A stretch of 51,206 nucleotides of DNA from Oscillospiraceae bacterium (GTDB taxonomy: Bacteria > Bacillota > Clostridia > UBA1381 > UMGS1253): assembly GCA_015068725.1 (NCBI GenBank), contig SVKA01000002.1, forward strand, positions 1-51,206, written 5' to 3'. Within the stretch, counting starts at the first letter, position 1. Each line of letters starts with the position of its first letter. Under the pieces are notes generated by a model. It did not search any database. It saw only the letters and a list, made by a program, of their open reading frames with translations, and had not been told where the DNA came from. Positions 16,519-25,947 of the stretch are shown one piece after another. Position numbers and translations under genes: made by a program.

Positions 16519-16968
16519 TTATCTGAATTTTTGTGGTTTTCTGTCGATTGCAAGGTAATCTATCAAATCCTGAATACCTTCTCCCGTGGTCGATGAAACC
16601 GGGAAAATCAATTCACAGCCCGCAAGCTCGAGCCATGAAGCTGCACGCTCTACATTTGCATCAGGATGGTCAATCTGCGTTATAATTCCAATAACCTCGC
16701 GATTAACCTGCGCTGTGCAGCACGGCGGAAACAAGCAATACTGCTCTGTCGCGCTTACAAGCATTCCAACCACATCCGCCTCATAAGCATAAAGCGCAAG
16801 CGCTCTGCCAAGCGCAGCATTTTCGGCGTATTCTCCGGGCGTATCAATCAAAACATCATGATAATTTATGTATTGAGTTTTGTGGTAATCAATTTTTTCA
16901 CCTTTTAAGGCTTGGGTAAGTGTGGTTTTTCCGCACTCACTTCTGCCCACAAGTATCATCTTTTTCAT
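16519..16968 (-). CDS. pduV: EutP/PduV-family small GTPase
   Basis: 149 residues. P-loop GRSECGKTTLTQAL, switch II DTPGEYAEN and base motif TQIDHPDA (TKxD-like) place it in the EutP/PduV family of Ras-like NTPases that accompany microcompartments. Its role is not settled; PduV has been linked to compartment positioning. It begins one base after the stop of the EutS-like gene and is the last gene of the dehydratase transcript. Confidence 0.9.
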   Translation of the reverse strand: MKKMILVGRSECGKTTLTQALKGEKIDYHKTQYINYHDVLIDTPGEYAENAALGRALALYAYEADVVGMLVSATEQYCLFPPCCTAQVNREVIGIITQIDHPDANVERAASWLELAGCELIFPVSSTTGEGIQDLIDYLAIDRKPQKFR

Positions 16969-16969
16969 A

Positions 16970-17353
16970 TTATGTTCTCGTTATAGGGCAAACTGAAAAG
17001 CCCAATACTTCCTTAACGTAATCACAAAGAGCCTTCAGCGCGGCATCAACCTCCGACACTGTACCGGTTACAATGAGCGTACCACTGAAACGGTCAACAA
17101 AACCGATTTCTATACCCGATGCTTTTGTTGCAATATCCGCCGCAATAATCGCAGTTTCCGAGGGAGACATCGTTACAATACCGATTGCCGCCTTTGAATA
17201 ATCAACTGCCGGGTCAAGACCAAGCTTTTTGTAAAGAATTCTGTCGGGATTTGCAATTATATGTGCAAGCGTTATCTGCTTACCAGGTACAAGCTCCTGA
17301 ATAATTCGCATTTTATCGTGTATTTCCATATTTGAAAAATTTATTGGTTCCAT
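16970..17353 (-). CDS. pduU: Circularly permuted BMC-H (EutS/PduU)
   Basis: 127 residues. The order of elements (N-terminal beta segment RIIQELVPGKQITLAHIIANP, then AAIGIVTMSPSETAIIAADIATKA, ending in VSEVDAALKALCDYV) is the permuted BMC fold of EutS and PduU. These hexamers have a small N-terminal beta barrel over the pore. PduU is proposed to bind PduV, and here the two genes are adjacent. Confidence 0.9.
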   Translation of the reverse strand: MEPINFSNMEIHDKMRIIQELVPGKQITLAHIIANPDRILYKKLGLDPAVDYSKAAIGIVTMSPSETAIIAADIATKASGIEIGFVDRFSGTLIVTGTVSEVDAALKALCDYVKEVLGFSVCPITRT

Positions 17354-17386
17354 AATACATCTGCCTTTCTGTTGCAGTTATATGTT

Positions 17387-18178
17387 TTAGCCGCCAATCT
17401 GGCACTTAATCCCTTCCGAGATAACAACCTCTTTAAGCATTTGCATGTGCTCGTCAGTCGGAGTTTGTATATCCTTCATAAGATAATCACGACCAAGGTT
17501 TTTGTACTTGTCGCTACCAAAGTTGTGGTACGGCAAAAGGTGCATTTCCTTTACTGTTTCGAGCGAGCGTACAAACTGTGCAATCTGGCGGATTTCCTGG
17601 ACAGTAGCATTAAATGTCGGTATCGTAGGCACACGAACTATTATGTGTTTGCCCTCTTTTGACAGGCGACGCAAATTCTCAAGCATAAGCTCATTTGATC
17701 GTGTTGTAAATTCTTTGTGCTTTTCAAAGTTGGTATGCTTCACATCAACCAAAAATGTGTCTGTGTACGGAATAATTCTTTGTATCACGTCATAATCAGC
17801 ACAAAGCGTCGTTTCAATCGCCGTGTTTATCGAATTTTCCTTAAAGGTTTTAAGTAGGGCATACGCAAAGTCAGCTTGGCAAAGACATTCACCGCCCGAA
17901 AGCGTCGCTCCCCCACCCGAACGTCTGTAATACAAAGCGTCTTTTTGAACCTCAGCCAAAACCTCGCCAACAGTAACATCACGTCCAACAGTTTTAGTTT
18001 TGCCATCCGGCTGAGCCATCTGCTCAATCTTATAGTTTTGCGACTCAGGATTACAACACCATCTGCATCTTAAAAGGCAACCTTTTAAAAACACTATTGT
18101 GCGCACACCCGGGCCGTCATGCACCGAAAAACGCTGTATATCAAATATTCGTCCTGTCTGATTAATTTCGTTTTGCAT
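17387..18178 (-). CDS. Glycyl radical enzyme activase
   Basis: 263 residues from ATG 18178 (GGAG eight bases away). Radical SAM enzyme: Cys34/38/41 in KGCLLRCRWC bind the [4Fe-4S] cluster, and SGGGATLSGGECL and HTNFEKHKEFT agree with the activase family. It abstracts hydrogen from the glycine of the partner dehydratase encoded directly upstream. The segment after the first motif (NPESQNYKIEQMAQPDG) goes straight into the barrel. The cysteine-rich ferredoxin-like insert with two further clusters found in many diol-dehydratase and choline-lyase activases is absent, making it pyruvate-formate-lyase-activase-like in size. Confidence 0.92.
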   Translation of the reverse strand: MQNEINQTGRIFDIQRFSVHDGPGVRTIVFLKGCLLRCRWCCNPESQNYKIEQMAQPDGKTKTVGRDVTVGEVLAEVQKDALYYRRSGGGATLSGGECLCQADFAYALLKTFKENSINTAIETTLCADYDVIQRIIPYTDTFLVDVKHTNFEKHKEFTTRSNELMLENLRRLSKEGKHIIVRVPTIPTFNATVQEIRQIAQFVRSLETVKEMHLLPYHNFGSDKYKNLGRDYLMKDIQTPTDEHMQMLKEVVISEGIKCQIGG

Positions 18179-18241
18179 TAAATATTCTCCATTTCCAATA
18201 CGCAAAAGTGTTATCTCATACGTCCCTGTGTGCTAAACAAA

Positions 18242-20758
18242 TTAAAACTTTTTCTGTTCTGTACGTCTTATAATATCATCCTGCAGTGAGCGAGAAAGTG
18301 TTGTAAACAACGCACTGTAACCCGCAACACGAACAACAAGACTCTTGTATTTTTCGGGATGCTTTTGTGCATCGAGAAGCGTTTCTCTGCTTACTACGTT
18401 AAACTGCACATGGCTTCCCTTCTGATCAAAGTATCCACGAACAAGCGCAACAAAGCTTTCAAGTCCGCTCTGTCCAGCAAGTGCTGACGGATGGAATTTC
18501 ATATTAAATAATGTTCCATTTGACGCTACAAAGTGGTCAAGCTTTGCCACCGAGTTTGCCGCAGCAGTCGGTCCCTGAACATCACGTCCCGCAGCCGGCG
18601 AAACGCCATCGGCAATCGGCATCTCGGCATAACGTCCGTCAGGAGTTGCACCAGTCTGTTTTCCAAGCGGCACATTTGCCGAAACAGGATAAAGTCCTGC
18701 ATGATAAATTCCGCCACGAGGATTTTTATATTTCTCGACCGGCTTTGTGTATGTATAGGCAACATCACGCGCAAAGGCGTCAACCTCGTCTATATCATTA
18801 CCGAATTTATTAACAGATTCTATCATATCATGAATCTTTGAGTACTCACTGTCTGCGCCTTTTGTGTTTGCACTTACCTCTTTATATACACGTTTTACAA
18901 GCTCTTCATCAGCCTTTGCGCCATTTTTCACAAGCTCACGAACAATCTTTTCTGTAAGAACAGCCTCATCAGCTGCTCCCTTGCCAAAGTTATGCTCAAG
19001 TGCTTCTTTAAGCTGTTTCATTGTAAACTTCTTCTCATCAAATACAAGCTTCTTAACCGCATAAAGTGCGTCTGCCATATTTGATATACCAAAGCCCTGG
19101 GGCCCTGTAAAGTTGTAAATCGCTCCGCCTTCCTGTGCGCTCTTGCCACGTCCGATACAATCCTCTATCATTGATGAAAGATACGGAAGCGGTGCGCGCA
19201 AACTGTGTGCAACGTCAATCGCATTGTCAGAGTTTACCATAAGCTTTACCATGTAGTCCATCTGCTTTTTATATGCATCATAAAACTCTTCAAATGTCTG
19301 CATATCGCAAACATCGCCGGTTTTTATACTTATCTGTTCTCCATTTGACATACCGTTACTGAAAACAAGCTCGAGCGGACGGAGCATATTAAAGAATGCA
19401 GCATCGTGCCAACCATCTGTTTTACCGGATTTTTGCGGCTCAACGCATCCTATAATATTATAGTCGCGTGCATCTTCCGCCTTAAGACCTCTGCTTATAA
19501 GCTGAGGGATAATAACTTCGTCGTTATAATACGCCGGAAGGCCAATTCCTGTACGTGTAAGCTCAGCAGCCTTTAACATAAGTTCTTGCGGTGTTCTACT
19601 ATGTACACGAATTGACAAAGACGGCTGTGGAAGGAATACGTGCATTGATGCTTCTATACACATAAATGACAAATCATTTGTTGAATCAACACCGCTTGAA
19701 TCCTGTCCGCCACAGATAAGATTCTGGAACATACTGTAACCTGCAAAGCCTTCTGCCGAAGCGGCGTCACGCGCTTTGCTTAAATCGTTGAGCTTTACCC
19801 ACAAGCAGTCAATGTATTCCTGCGCCTGCTCTATTGTAAGCTTACCACTCTTTATATCCTTTTCATAATAAGGATACATATACATATCAAAACGTCCCGG
19901 TGAAATCGAGTGTCCGCTCGACTCTGTCTGTATAAGCATCTGCACAAACCAGAACGACTGACAAGCTTCATAAAAGCTCTGCGCACCGTTTTCAGGTACT
20001 CTATCACAATTTTTAGCAATCTGTTCAAGCTCTGCTTTGCGAACCGGGTTGCTTTCTTTAGCTGCCATCTCACGCGCAAGCGCACTGTAACGCTTTGCAT
20101 AAAGAATTGCAGCCTCGCAGCTTAGTATAACAGCCCTCAAAAAGTGGCTCTTTGTTACATAGTTGGCATCACCTACGTCACAGCGAGCAAGCTCTGCCGC
20201 TGCTTCCTCCATAATGCCCTTATAACCTATTTTAAGCACCTTGCCGTAATTTACGGTAACGTGTCCTATACCGTTGTAAAAATAGTTGCCGGGTGTAAAA
20301 ATGTTGTGCTCAATAGCAAGCTTAGCCTCACTTGACATAAACTCTGACGCAAGGTCACTCGTTGTTTTGCCAATCCAGTACTTATATGTTTCGCGGATAA
20401 TTTTCTTGTTTTCCTCTGAAACATAAAATTTGTCTGCATCACGGTCAGCTATTGTATCAAGTTCGCCAAGCAGCCATTCGCATGAAAACTCGGGGAAAAG
20501 CTGACAGCTTCTTGGAGCTTTTGTAGCACTGCCGACAATAAGCTCATGCGGACGTATTGTAACAGGAATGTTTTTCAAAATATGATAAAACGCCTTCGCA
20601 CGTCTTGTTATAATAGGCTCGCCCTCTGTCTGCTTATAGCTTTCCGTAAGCAAGACCGCACGATCCGTTTCAATTTCAGGTGCGTTTGCAAAAAGCCCTT
20701 CAACAAGCTTATCTATACGCTCGCTCTTCTTAATTTTTTGTGTAAGATATTTCTTCAT
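18242..20758 (-). CDS. B12-independent propanediol dehydratase (glycyl radical enzyme)
   Basis: 838 residues from ATG 20758 (SD GGAGGTG; the ATG at 20779 lacks one). PFL-like barrel with the catalytic pair Cys438 and Glu440 in IIGCVEPQKSGKTDGWHDAAFF and glycyl radical site Gly813 in RVAGYSALF. The GCVEPQK-GKT-GWHD signature agrees with B12-independent glycerol/propanediol dehydratases rather than choline lyase. Likely reaction: 1,2-propanediol to propanal, the signature enzyme of the compartment. No obvious N-terminal encapsulation extension is seen. First gene of its transcript, followed by its activase, PduU and PduV. Confidence 0.93.
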   Translation of the reverse strand: MKKYLTQKIKKSERIDKLVEGLFANAPEIETDRAVLLTESYKQTEGEPIITRRAKAFYHILKNIPVTIRPHELIVGSATKAPRSCQLFPEFSCEWLLGELDTIADRDADKFYVSEENKKIIRETYKYWIGKTTSDLASEFMSSEAKLAIEHNIFTPGNYFYNGIGHVTVNYGKVLKIGYKGIMEEAAAELARCDVGDANYVTKSHFLRAVILSCEAAILYAKRYSALAREMAAKESNPVRKAELEQIAKNCDRVPENGAQSFYEACQSFWFVQMLIQTESSGHSISPGRFDMYMYPYYEKDIKSGKLTIEQAQEYIDCLWVKLNDLSKARDAASAEGFAGYSMFQNLICGGQDSSGVDSTNDLSFMCIEASMHVFLPQPSLSIRVHSRTPQELMLKAAELTRTGIGLPAYYNDEVIIPQLISRGLKAEDARDYNIIGCVEPQKSGKTDGWHDAAFFNMLRPLELVFSNGMSNGEQISIKTGDVCDMQTFEEFYDAYKKQMDYMVKLMVNSDNAIDVAHSLRAPLPYLSSMIEDCIGRGKSAQEGGAIYNFTGPQGFGISNMADALYAVKKLVFDEKKFTMKQLKEALEHNFGKGAADEAVLTEKIVRELVKNGAKADEELVKRVYKEVSANTKGADSEYSKIHDMIESVNKFGNDIDEVDAFARDVAYTYTKPVEKYKNPRGGIYHAGLYPVSANVPLGKQTGATPDGRYAEMPIADGVSPAAGRDVQGPTAAANSVAKLDHFVASNGTLFNMKFHPSALAGQSGLESFVALVRGYFDQKGSHVQFNVVSRETLLDAQKHPEKYKSLVVRVAGYSALFTTLSRSLQDDIIRRTEQKKF

Positions 20759-20820
20759 AAAAGCACCTCCGGTACTCATTTATTCTTTGATTTTCCTTTA
20801 AAAATCTTTTATCCTCTTTT

Positions 20821-20849
20821 ATTATATATTCAAACACAGAAAAAGTCAA
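20821..20849 (-). promoter_or_regulatory. Promoter of the dehydratase transcript
   Basis: Minus strand: TTGACT (20844-20849), 17 bases, TATAAT (20821-20826). The spacer contains TCTGTGTTTG, the same 9-mer repeated at the aldolase promoter but in the opposite orientation relative to transcription. A related TTTTGTGTTTG lies upstream at 20904-20914 on the plus strand. Confidence 0.8.
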
Positions 20850-20929
20850 CACTTTTTTCTTTGTTTATTTTTGTTTTTGCTTGAAAAAATACTTTTTATT
20901 TGTTTTTGTGTTTGTTTTCTATAAACAAA

Positions 20930-20961
20930 ACAAAAAAATAAGCCCACAAATATGTGAGCTT
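20930..20961 (-). terminator. Terminator after secG
   Basis: Minus-strand hairpin AAGCTCACA/TGTGGGCTT (one T-G pair) followed by ATTTTTTTG, about 25 bases past the secG stop. Confidence 0.8.
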
Positions 20962-20986
20962 GTTTTTGTTTTGTTTTTTATCAGAC

Positions 20987-21235
20987 TTAGTGAGTTGCAA
21001 CAATAACTGCCAATGCAATTGATGTTATAAGAAACAATACTGCAAAAGCTGCTGTCCACTTTTCAAGCAAAGCATCAATAGTTCTGCCCTTATTCTTGCC
21101 AAAAAATGTTTCAGCACCACCGGCAATACTACCCGACAAGCCCGAGGTTTTTCCCGACTGGAAAAGCACAACAACTATCAATACGAGTGATGCTATTATA
21201 TGTAGCACCATTACTATATTCTGAAGAACCTGCAT
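20987..21235 (-). CDS. secG: Preprotein translocase subunit SecG
   Basis: 82 residues from ATG 21235 (SD GGAGGTAG; longer upstream frame ignored). Two membrane helices (NIVMVLHIIASLVLIVVVLFQSG and FAVLFLITSIALAVIVA) flank the typical loop GLSGSIAGGAETFFGKNKGR. SecG assists SecYE during protein export. It has its own promoter and terminator, so it forms a single-gene transcript. Confidence 0.95.
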   Translation of the reverse strand: MQVLQNIVMVLHIIASLVLIVVVLFQSGKTSGLSGSIAGGAETFFGKNKGRTIDALLEKWTAAFAVLFLITSIALAVIVATH

Positions 21236-21313
21236 TTTTACTACCTCCTGTATATTCATTAGTACAAAGACTCTTTTTAGAAATTTTATAAAACAAAATT
21301 TCATACACACCAT

Positions 21314-21342
21314 ATTTTAACACAAAGCCAAAGCTTTATCAA
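21314..21342 (-). promoter_or_regulatory. Promoter of secG
   Basis: Minus strand: TTGATA (21337-21342), 17 bases, TAAAAT (21314-21319), about 79 bases before the secG start. Confidence 0.6.
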
Positions 21343-21377
21343 GTGTTTTTTTGCATTTTCTGAAATTTTTAATTCGC

Positions 21378-22187
21378 TTATTTTTCTTCACTGTAACGAA
21401 GAATGATTTTTATCAGCAAAAAGCCGAGTCCAAAAGTCAGGGCGCACACAAAAATTTCTGCCCCCACCGGAAGAGAGGGCACAATCTCAAACACAGAGCC
21501 AATAACAAAACCAATAATCAGCATATAGCTTTGTCCTTTGTAGCGGTGCAGCGCATTTTCCAGAATGCGTGCACATACAAACGTACCCGCAAGCGCACCA
21601 ATAACAAGCGGCAACAAAAACGCCACGTTAAAACTATAAACCGCATTTAATGTAATATCATATATGCCCAAAAGTAAAAGTATATACGACGTGCTTATGC
21701 CCGGCAATATAAATGCCACAGCAATAACAATACCCGCAGCAAAAAGCATGATAAATTTAAAAAGATAGCTCCCGTCAACCACGCACAAGCCGACAGGCAG
21801 CCCTGATACTCCTGTTACACAAAGATACCCTAAAAGCACCCACAAAGCATCGACTATTTTTATTTTTTTGATGCCGCCCCGTCTAAAAAGCATTGGCACG
21901 CTCCCAAATACACACCCTATAAAAAAGTATATCATCGGAAGTGCAAACGTATTAAAAAGCCACAACACCCAACCTGAAAACGCAACAATGCCAACCGCTG
22001 CGCCAAGCACAAATACAAGCAAGAATAATACGTTTTTACGCTTATTCTCACAAAATCTTGAAAGAGAGCGCAAAAGCGCATCATATATGCCAAGCGCAAT
22101 CGCCATCGTGCCTCCGCTTATACCAGGAATAAGTGCCGACGCACCTATTATAACACTTTTCAAAAAATTGATAATAACACCCTTCAT
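21378..22187 (-). CDS. DUF368 undecaprenyl-phosphate translocase family
   Basis: About 269 residues with eight or so hydrophobic segments. The inverted-repeat motifs ASALIPGISGGTMAIALGIYDALL and AFILPGISTSYILLLLGIYD are the hallmark of DUF368. Recent work showed that DUF368 members (PopT) recycle undecaprenyl phosphate across the membrane for wall synthesis. ATG 22187 is preferred over the one three codons upstream, which overlaps the AGGTG ribosome site. It stands alone between secG and ribU. Confidence 0.88.
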   Translation of the reverse strand: MKGVIINFLKSVIIGASALIPGISGGTMAIALGIYDALLRSLSRFCENKRKNVLFLLVFVLGAAVGIVAFSGWVLWLFNTFALPMIYFFIGCVFGSVPMLFRRGGIKKIKIVDALWVLLGYLCVTGVSGLPVGLCVVDGSYLFKFIMLFAAGIVIAVAFILPGISTSYILLLLGIYDITLNAVYSFNVAFLLPLVIGALAGTFVCARILENALHRYKGQSYMLIIGFVIGSVFEIVPSLPVGAEIFVCALTFGLGFLLIKIILRYSEEK

Positions 22188-22262
22188 AGCATACACCTAT
22201 AATAATTTTTCTACAATTATTATATTGCACACCATTTTGAAATATTAGTACATGATTTTAAA

Positions 22263-22805
22263 TCATTTTCCTTTTATGATTGGCGAAAGCGGTTTGTATA
22301 TAAAGAAGGTAATAATTGACAAAACAATTCCTTTTACAAGATTAAACGGCGTAATCGTCGTAAGCGCAAGCGAAAAACGCGCCGCAAAATCGGCATTTGG
22401 CATATAAAGCGGAAGCATTATAAATATATTTGCCAAAAGTGCCACAATTGTCATCGCAACCGTTCCTATTATAAATGCAATCAACGCGCCTTTTCTCGTC
22501 TTGTTGCGAAGGTATACAAGTCCTGCCGCAAGTACAAAGCTGCCATTTACGACAAAATTTGCAAACTCTCCTATAAAGCCCGTAGTAGTTGCCATACATT
22601 TTAATAAATTTTTTACAAGCTCAATCGTAACACCTGCTGCAGGTCCAAGAGCCATTGTTCCGATTATCGCAGGCAAATCCGAAAACTCAATTTCCAAAAA
22701 GCCCGCTACTTTAAGCTGCATAAAGCTGCCGAGCATCTGCAATAAAAATGCCGCCGCTGCCAAAATTGCTACAACAGTAAGTGTACGCGTTTTAATTTTC
22801 TTCAT
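22263..22805 (-). CDS. ribU: Riboflavin ECF S component RibU
   Basis: 180 residues from ATG 22805 (AGGAAGGGA upstream). Several membrane helices with the RibU-like pattern (LEIEFSDLPAIIGTMALGPAAGVTIELVKNLL, FNLVKGIVLSIITFF). It binds riboflavin and shares an energising module encoded elsewhere. The FMN riboswitch directly upstream confirms the substrate class. The longer open frame reading back into the riboswitch is not coding. Confidence 0.93.
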   Translation of the reverse strand: MKKIKTRTLTVVAILAAAAFLLQMLGSFMQLKVAGFLEIEFSDLPAIIGTMALGPAAGVTIELVKNLLKCMATTTGFIGEFANFVVNGSFVLAAGLVYLRNKTRKGALIAFIIGTVAMTIVALLANIFIMLPLYMPNADFAARFSLALTTITPFNLVKGIVLSIITFFIYKPLSPIIKGK

Positions 22806-22845
22806 TATAACCAATCCCTTCCTATTTAATATAAGTACATAAAAC

Positions 22846-22872
22846 AAAAAGCCCCGCGAATAATCGCAGGGC
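22846..22872 (-). terminator. Riboswitch-controlled terminator
   Basis: Minus-strand hairpin GCCCTGCGA/TCGCGGGGC with a TTATT-type loop and TTTTTG tail, between the FMN aptamer and ribU: the expression platform for transcription attenuation. Confidence 0.85.
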
Positions 22873-22898
22873 AAAAAACATGCACAAAAAAGCACTTT

Positions 22899-23008
22899 AT
22901 CTTCTCTCATCCGGACTGTAACCGTCGGCTCTGGAATTTCACCAAATCAACCATAAAGGCTCGTGGGCTTTCACCACCGGTAGGGAATCACACCCTGCCC
23001 CGAAGATT
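22899..23008 (-). ncRNA. FMN riboswitch (RFN element)
   Basis: Minus strand holds the conserved RFN blocks in order: ATCTTCGGGGCAGGGTG, ATTCCCTACCGGTGGT, AAGCCCACGAGCC, TTTGGTGAAATTCCAGAGCC, GACGGTTACAGTCCGGATG and closing GAAGAT that pairs with the first block (P1). FMN binding should favour the downstream terminator and switch ribU off. Confidence 0.96.
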
Positions 23009-23018
23009 ATCCTATTAC

Positions 23019-23047
23019 ATTATATTATTCAAATCGCATTTTGTCAA
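23019..23047 (-). promoter_or_regulatory. Promoter of riboswitch-ribU
   Basis: Minus strand: TTGACA (23042-23047), 17 bases, TATAAT (23019-23024), perfect consensus, ten bases before the aptamer. Confidence 0.85.
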
Positions 23048-23065
23048 CATATAAGAGTTAAAAAC

Positions 23066-23899
23066 TCATTCATGATACAGCCCACGCAAAAGCTTTATTT
23101 CATCAGCGTACCCATCAAGGTCGTTTGGTGTTTCAAGGTTAAACGGCAAATTTCTAAGATACGGATGATTTATAATTCTTTCAAATGCGTCCGTACCAAT
23201 ATGGCCCTCGCCGATTTTTGCATGACGGTCTTTATGCGCACCAAGCGGATTTATACTGTCATTTATATGGATGGCTTTGAGTCTTTCAATTCCTATAACT
23301 CGGTCAAACTCCTCAAGCACGCCGTCAAGGTTATTTACGATATCATATCCTGCATCATTTACATGGCACGTATCAAGACATACACCAAGCTTGTCAGAAA
23401 GATTTACGCCGTCAATAATACGGCGAAGCTCCTCAAACGCCGAGCCAACCTCGCTTCCCTTGCCCGCCATTGTTTCAAGAAGGATAATGCTTTTTTGCTC
23501 TTCATACATTATTTCATTTAGCATCTGGCAAATAAACTCTATGCCGATATCCACTCCCTGACCGACGTGGCTTCCGGGATGAAAATTATAAAGCACATTT
23601 GATACGTTATCAAGGTTTTTTATATCCTCTGCCATCATAGTTTTTGCAAGATTGCGTATGTTTTCATCTGCTGAGCACGCATTAAGTGTATATGGTGCGT
23701 GTGCAACAATCGGTGCAAAATTGTTTTGCGCCATCAGCTCATTAAGCTTCGCCGCATCATCAAGGTCAAGCTTTTTTGCACTCGCTCCCCTTGGGTTTCT
23801 TGTAAAAAACTGAAACGTGTCAGCGCCTATCGAAAGCGCCTGTTTGCCCATATGATAAAAGCCCTTTGAAACAGAGAGATGACATCCTATATGAAGCAT
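23066..23899 (-). CDS. nfo: Deoxyribonuclease IV (AP endonuclease)
   Basis: 277 residues, SD AAGGAGG before ATG. Endonuclease IV TIM barrel with metal-site motifs [58 protein letters not shown] and NLETP. It cuts DNA 5' to abasic sites in base excision repair. It lies 13 bases after htpG and is probably co-transcribed from the heat-shock promoter. Confidence 0.96.
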   Translation of the reverse strand: MLHIGCHLSVSKGFYHMGKQALSIGADTFQFFTRNPRGASAKKLDLDDAAKLNELMAQNNFAPIVAHAPYTLNACSADENIRNLAKTMMAEDIKNLDNVSNVLYNFHPGSHVGQGVDIGIEFICQMLNEIMYEEQKSIILLETMAGKGSEVGSAFEELRRIIDGVNLSDKLGVCLDTCHVNDAGYDIVNNLDGVLEEFDRVIGIERLKAIHINDSINPLGAHKDRHAKIGEGHIGTDAFERIINHPYLRNLPFNLETPNDLDGYADEIKLLRGLYHE

Positions 23900-23912
23900 T
23901 AAAAACGCCTCC

Positions 23913-25793
23913 TTATTTTATAATATCACAAAGGTTATTTGAAAATGCAACCGGGTCTTCTATGCTAAGACCTTCAATCAAAAGCGCGCTGTTATAAAGA
24001 ACATCAGCATACTTTGAAAGCGTATCGCGGTCATTTTCATAAAGTGATTTAAGCTTTTCAAAAATCGGATGTGCAATATTTATTTCAAGCACGCGCTCTG
24101 CCTTCACCTTCTGGTCTGTCGGCATAGCGTTTAGCACCTTTTCCATTTCAAGCGAAAGCTCGCCCGCACTTGAAATGCATACAGGGTGCGATTTTAAGCG
24201 TGCGCTTGCCTTTACGTCGGACACCTTTGCTTCAAGCGATTTTTTCAAAAACTCGAACAAATCCTTGTTCTGCTCTTTTGTATCGTTTTCAGCCTTTGAA
24301 TTATCGTCGTTTTCAATCCCAAGGTCGCTGCTTGATACAGATTTAAACTCTTTATCATCATAGCTTGCAAGAATTTTCAGCGCAAACTCATCTACATCCT
24401 CTGTAAGATAAAGTATCTCATATCCTGCCTCACGAACAGACTCCGTCTGCGGAAGGCGGTCTATCGCATCAGTATTTTCTCCTGTTGCATAGTAAATATA
24501 CTTTTGCCCTTCGCCCATGCGTGAAACATACTCAGATAGAGTTACATTCTTTTTCTCGGACGAAGAATAGAACATAATAAGGTCTTTTAAAAAGTCCTTC
24601 TCCGCTCCAAAATTGTCGTATATACCAAATTTTAGCGGGCGCGAAAATGCACCATAAAGCTTTTCATAATTTTTTCGGTCGTTTTTGAGCATAAGCTCAA
24701 GCTCTGATTTAATCTTCTTTTTAATGTTTGACGCTATTGTTTTAAGCTGTCTGTCATGCTGCAGTATCTCACGTGAGATATTAAGTGAAAGGTCAGATGA
24801 ATCAACAAGACCACGCACAAAGCCAAAATAATCAGGCAGCAAGTCCTCGCACTTGTCCATTATAAGCACGCCGTTTGAATAAAGCGCAAGTCCTTTTTTA
24901 TACTCCTTTGTATAATAATCATACGGTGCGTGAGAAGGTATATACATAAGCGCATTGTAACTTATAAGGCCTTCTGCGCTTGTATGAATTGTCTTTATCG
25001 GGTCTTCAAAATCAAAAAATCTTTCTTTATAGTAATTGTTATAATCCTCTTTTGAAAGCTCCGATTTGCTCTTTTTCCAAATTGGTATCATACTGTTGAG
25101 AGTTTCGTCCTCTTTATAGTCCTCGTACTCGTTTTCGCTGCCTTCCTTAAGCTTTTTCTTTGTAGTAAGCATCTTGATAGGATATTTTATATAGTCTGAA
25201 TACTTTTTGATAAGACTTTTTATTCTGTATTCTTCCAAAAACTCGTCATAGTTTTCATCGTCAGTATTTTTCTTTATACTAAGCGTAATCTCGGTTCCCG
25301 CCTCAGCCTTTTTAGCCTCTGTTATCTCAAAGCCGTCAGCGCCGCTCGAGTGCCACAAATAAGCCTCGTCCGAGCCAAACTTTTTACTTAGCACACTCAC
25401 ATGATCAGCAACCATAAACGCCGCATAAAAGCCTACACCAAACTGACCTATAATATCGACATCGTCTTTTAGTTCATTCTCATTTTTGAATGCAAGCGAG
25501 CCGCTTTTAGCGATTGTGCCAAGGTTTTCGCAAAGCTCATCTTTGTCCATACCGATACCTGTGTCGCTGATTGTAAGAAGTCTTCTTTCTTTGTCAGCTG
25601 ATATTCTTATATAAAATTTATCGCTCTCAAAGCTGATGTTTTCGTCGGAAAGCGACTTGTAATACAATTTGTCAAGTGCATCATTTGCATTCGAAATAAG
25701 CTCACGCATAAAAATTTCTTTATGCGTATAAATCGAGTTAATCATCATATCAAGTAGTCTTTTTGATTCTGATTTAAATTCCTGCATAGCCAT
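23913..25793 (-). CDS. htpG: Chaperone HtpG (Hsp90)
   Basis: 626 residues, usual length. GHKL ATPase motifs [26 protein letters not shown] and [13 protein letters not shown] in the N-terminal domain, middle domain [16 protein letters not shown], and C-terminal dimerisation region. It folds client proteins under stress. The CIRCE operator immediately upstream shows HrcA control. Confidence 0.97.
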   Translation of the reverse strand: MAMQEFKSESKRLLDMMINSIYTHKEIFMRELISNANDALDKLYYKSLSDENISFESDKFYIRISADKERRLLTISDTGIGMDKDELCENLGTIAKSGSLAFKNENELKDDVDIIGQFGVGFYAAFMVADHVSVLSKKFGSDEAYLWHSSGADGFEITEAKKAEAGTEITLSIKKNTDDENYDEFLEEYRIKSLIKKYSDYIKYPIKMLTTKKKLKEGSENEYEDYKEDETLNSMIPIWKKSKSELSKEDYNNYYKERFFDFEDPIKTIHTSAEGLISYNALMYIPSHAPYDYYTKEYKKGLALYSNGVLIMDKCEDLLPDYFGFVRGLVDSSDLSLNISREILQHDRQLKTIASNIKKKIKSELELMLKNDRKNYEKLYGAFSRPLKFGIYDNFGAEKDFLKDLIMFYSSSEKKNVTLSEYVSRMGEGQKYIYYATGENTDAIDRLPQTESVREAGYEILYLTEDVDEFALKILASYDDKEFKSVSSSDLGIENDDNSKAENDTKEQNKDLFEFLKKSLEAKVSDVKASARLKSHPVCISSAGELSLEMEKVLNAMPTDQKVKAERVLEINIAHPIFEKLKSLYENDRDTLSKYADVLYNSALLIEGLSIEDPVAFSNNLCDIIK

Positions 25794-25828
25794 TTTTAAC
25801 CATCCCTTTCAAGCAAAAAATAATAGTA

Positions 25829-25855
25829 TTAGCACTCGCTACGCAAGAGTGCCAA
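25829..25855. promoter_or_regulatory. CIRCE operator (HrcA site)
   Basis: Plus strand TTAGCACTC, nine-base spacer, GAGTGCCAA: one mismatch from the canonical inverted repeat. The symmetry extends outwards (AATAGTAT and ATACTATT), giving arms of 16 bases over 25823-25862. It overlaps the -10 box of htpG. Confidence 0.95.
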
Positions 25856-25859
25856 TACT

Positions 25860-25887
25860 ATTTTAGCATACCCATACAATTTGTCAA
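25860..25887 (-). promoter_or_regulatory. Promoter of htpG-nfo
   Basis: Minus strand: TTGACA (25882-25887), 16 bases, TAAAAT (25860-25865), with the CIRCE repeat starting right at the -10 box. Confidence 0.7.
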
Positions 25888-25947
25888 GTATTATATAATT
25901 TGTTCAAAATTTCTTAATTTTTCATCTTCCGACACAAAAACGCTCCG

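Noticed and set aside
22806-22910. N-terminal extension of RibU into the leader
   Set aside because: The segment overlaps the FMN riboswitch 3' end and the terminator; the internal ATG 22805 has a ribosome site.
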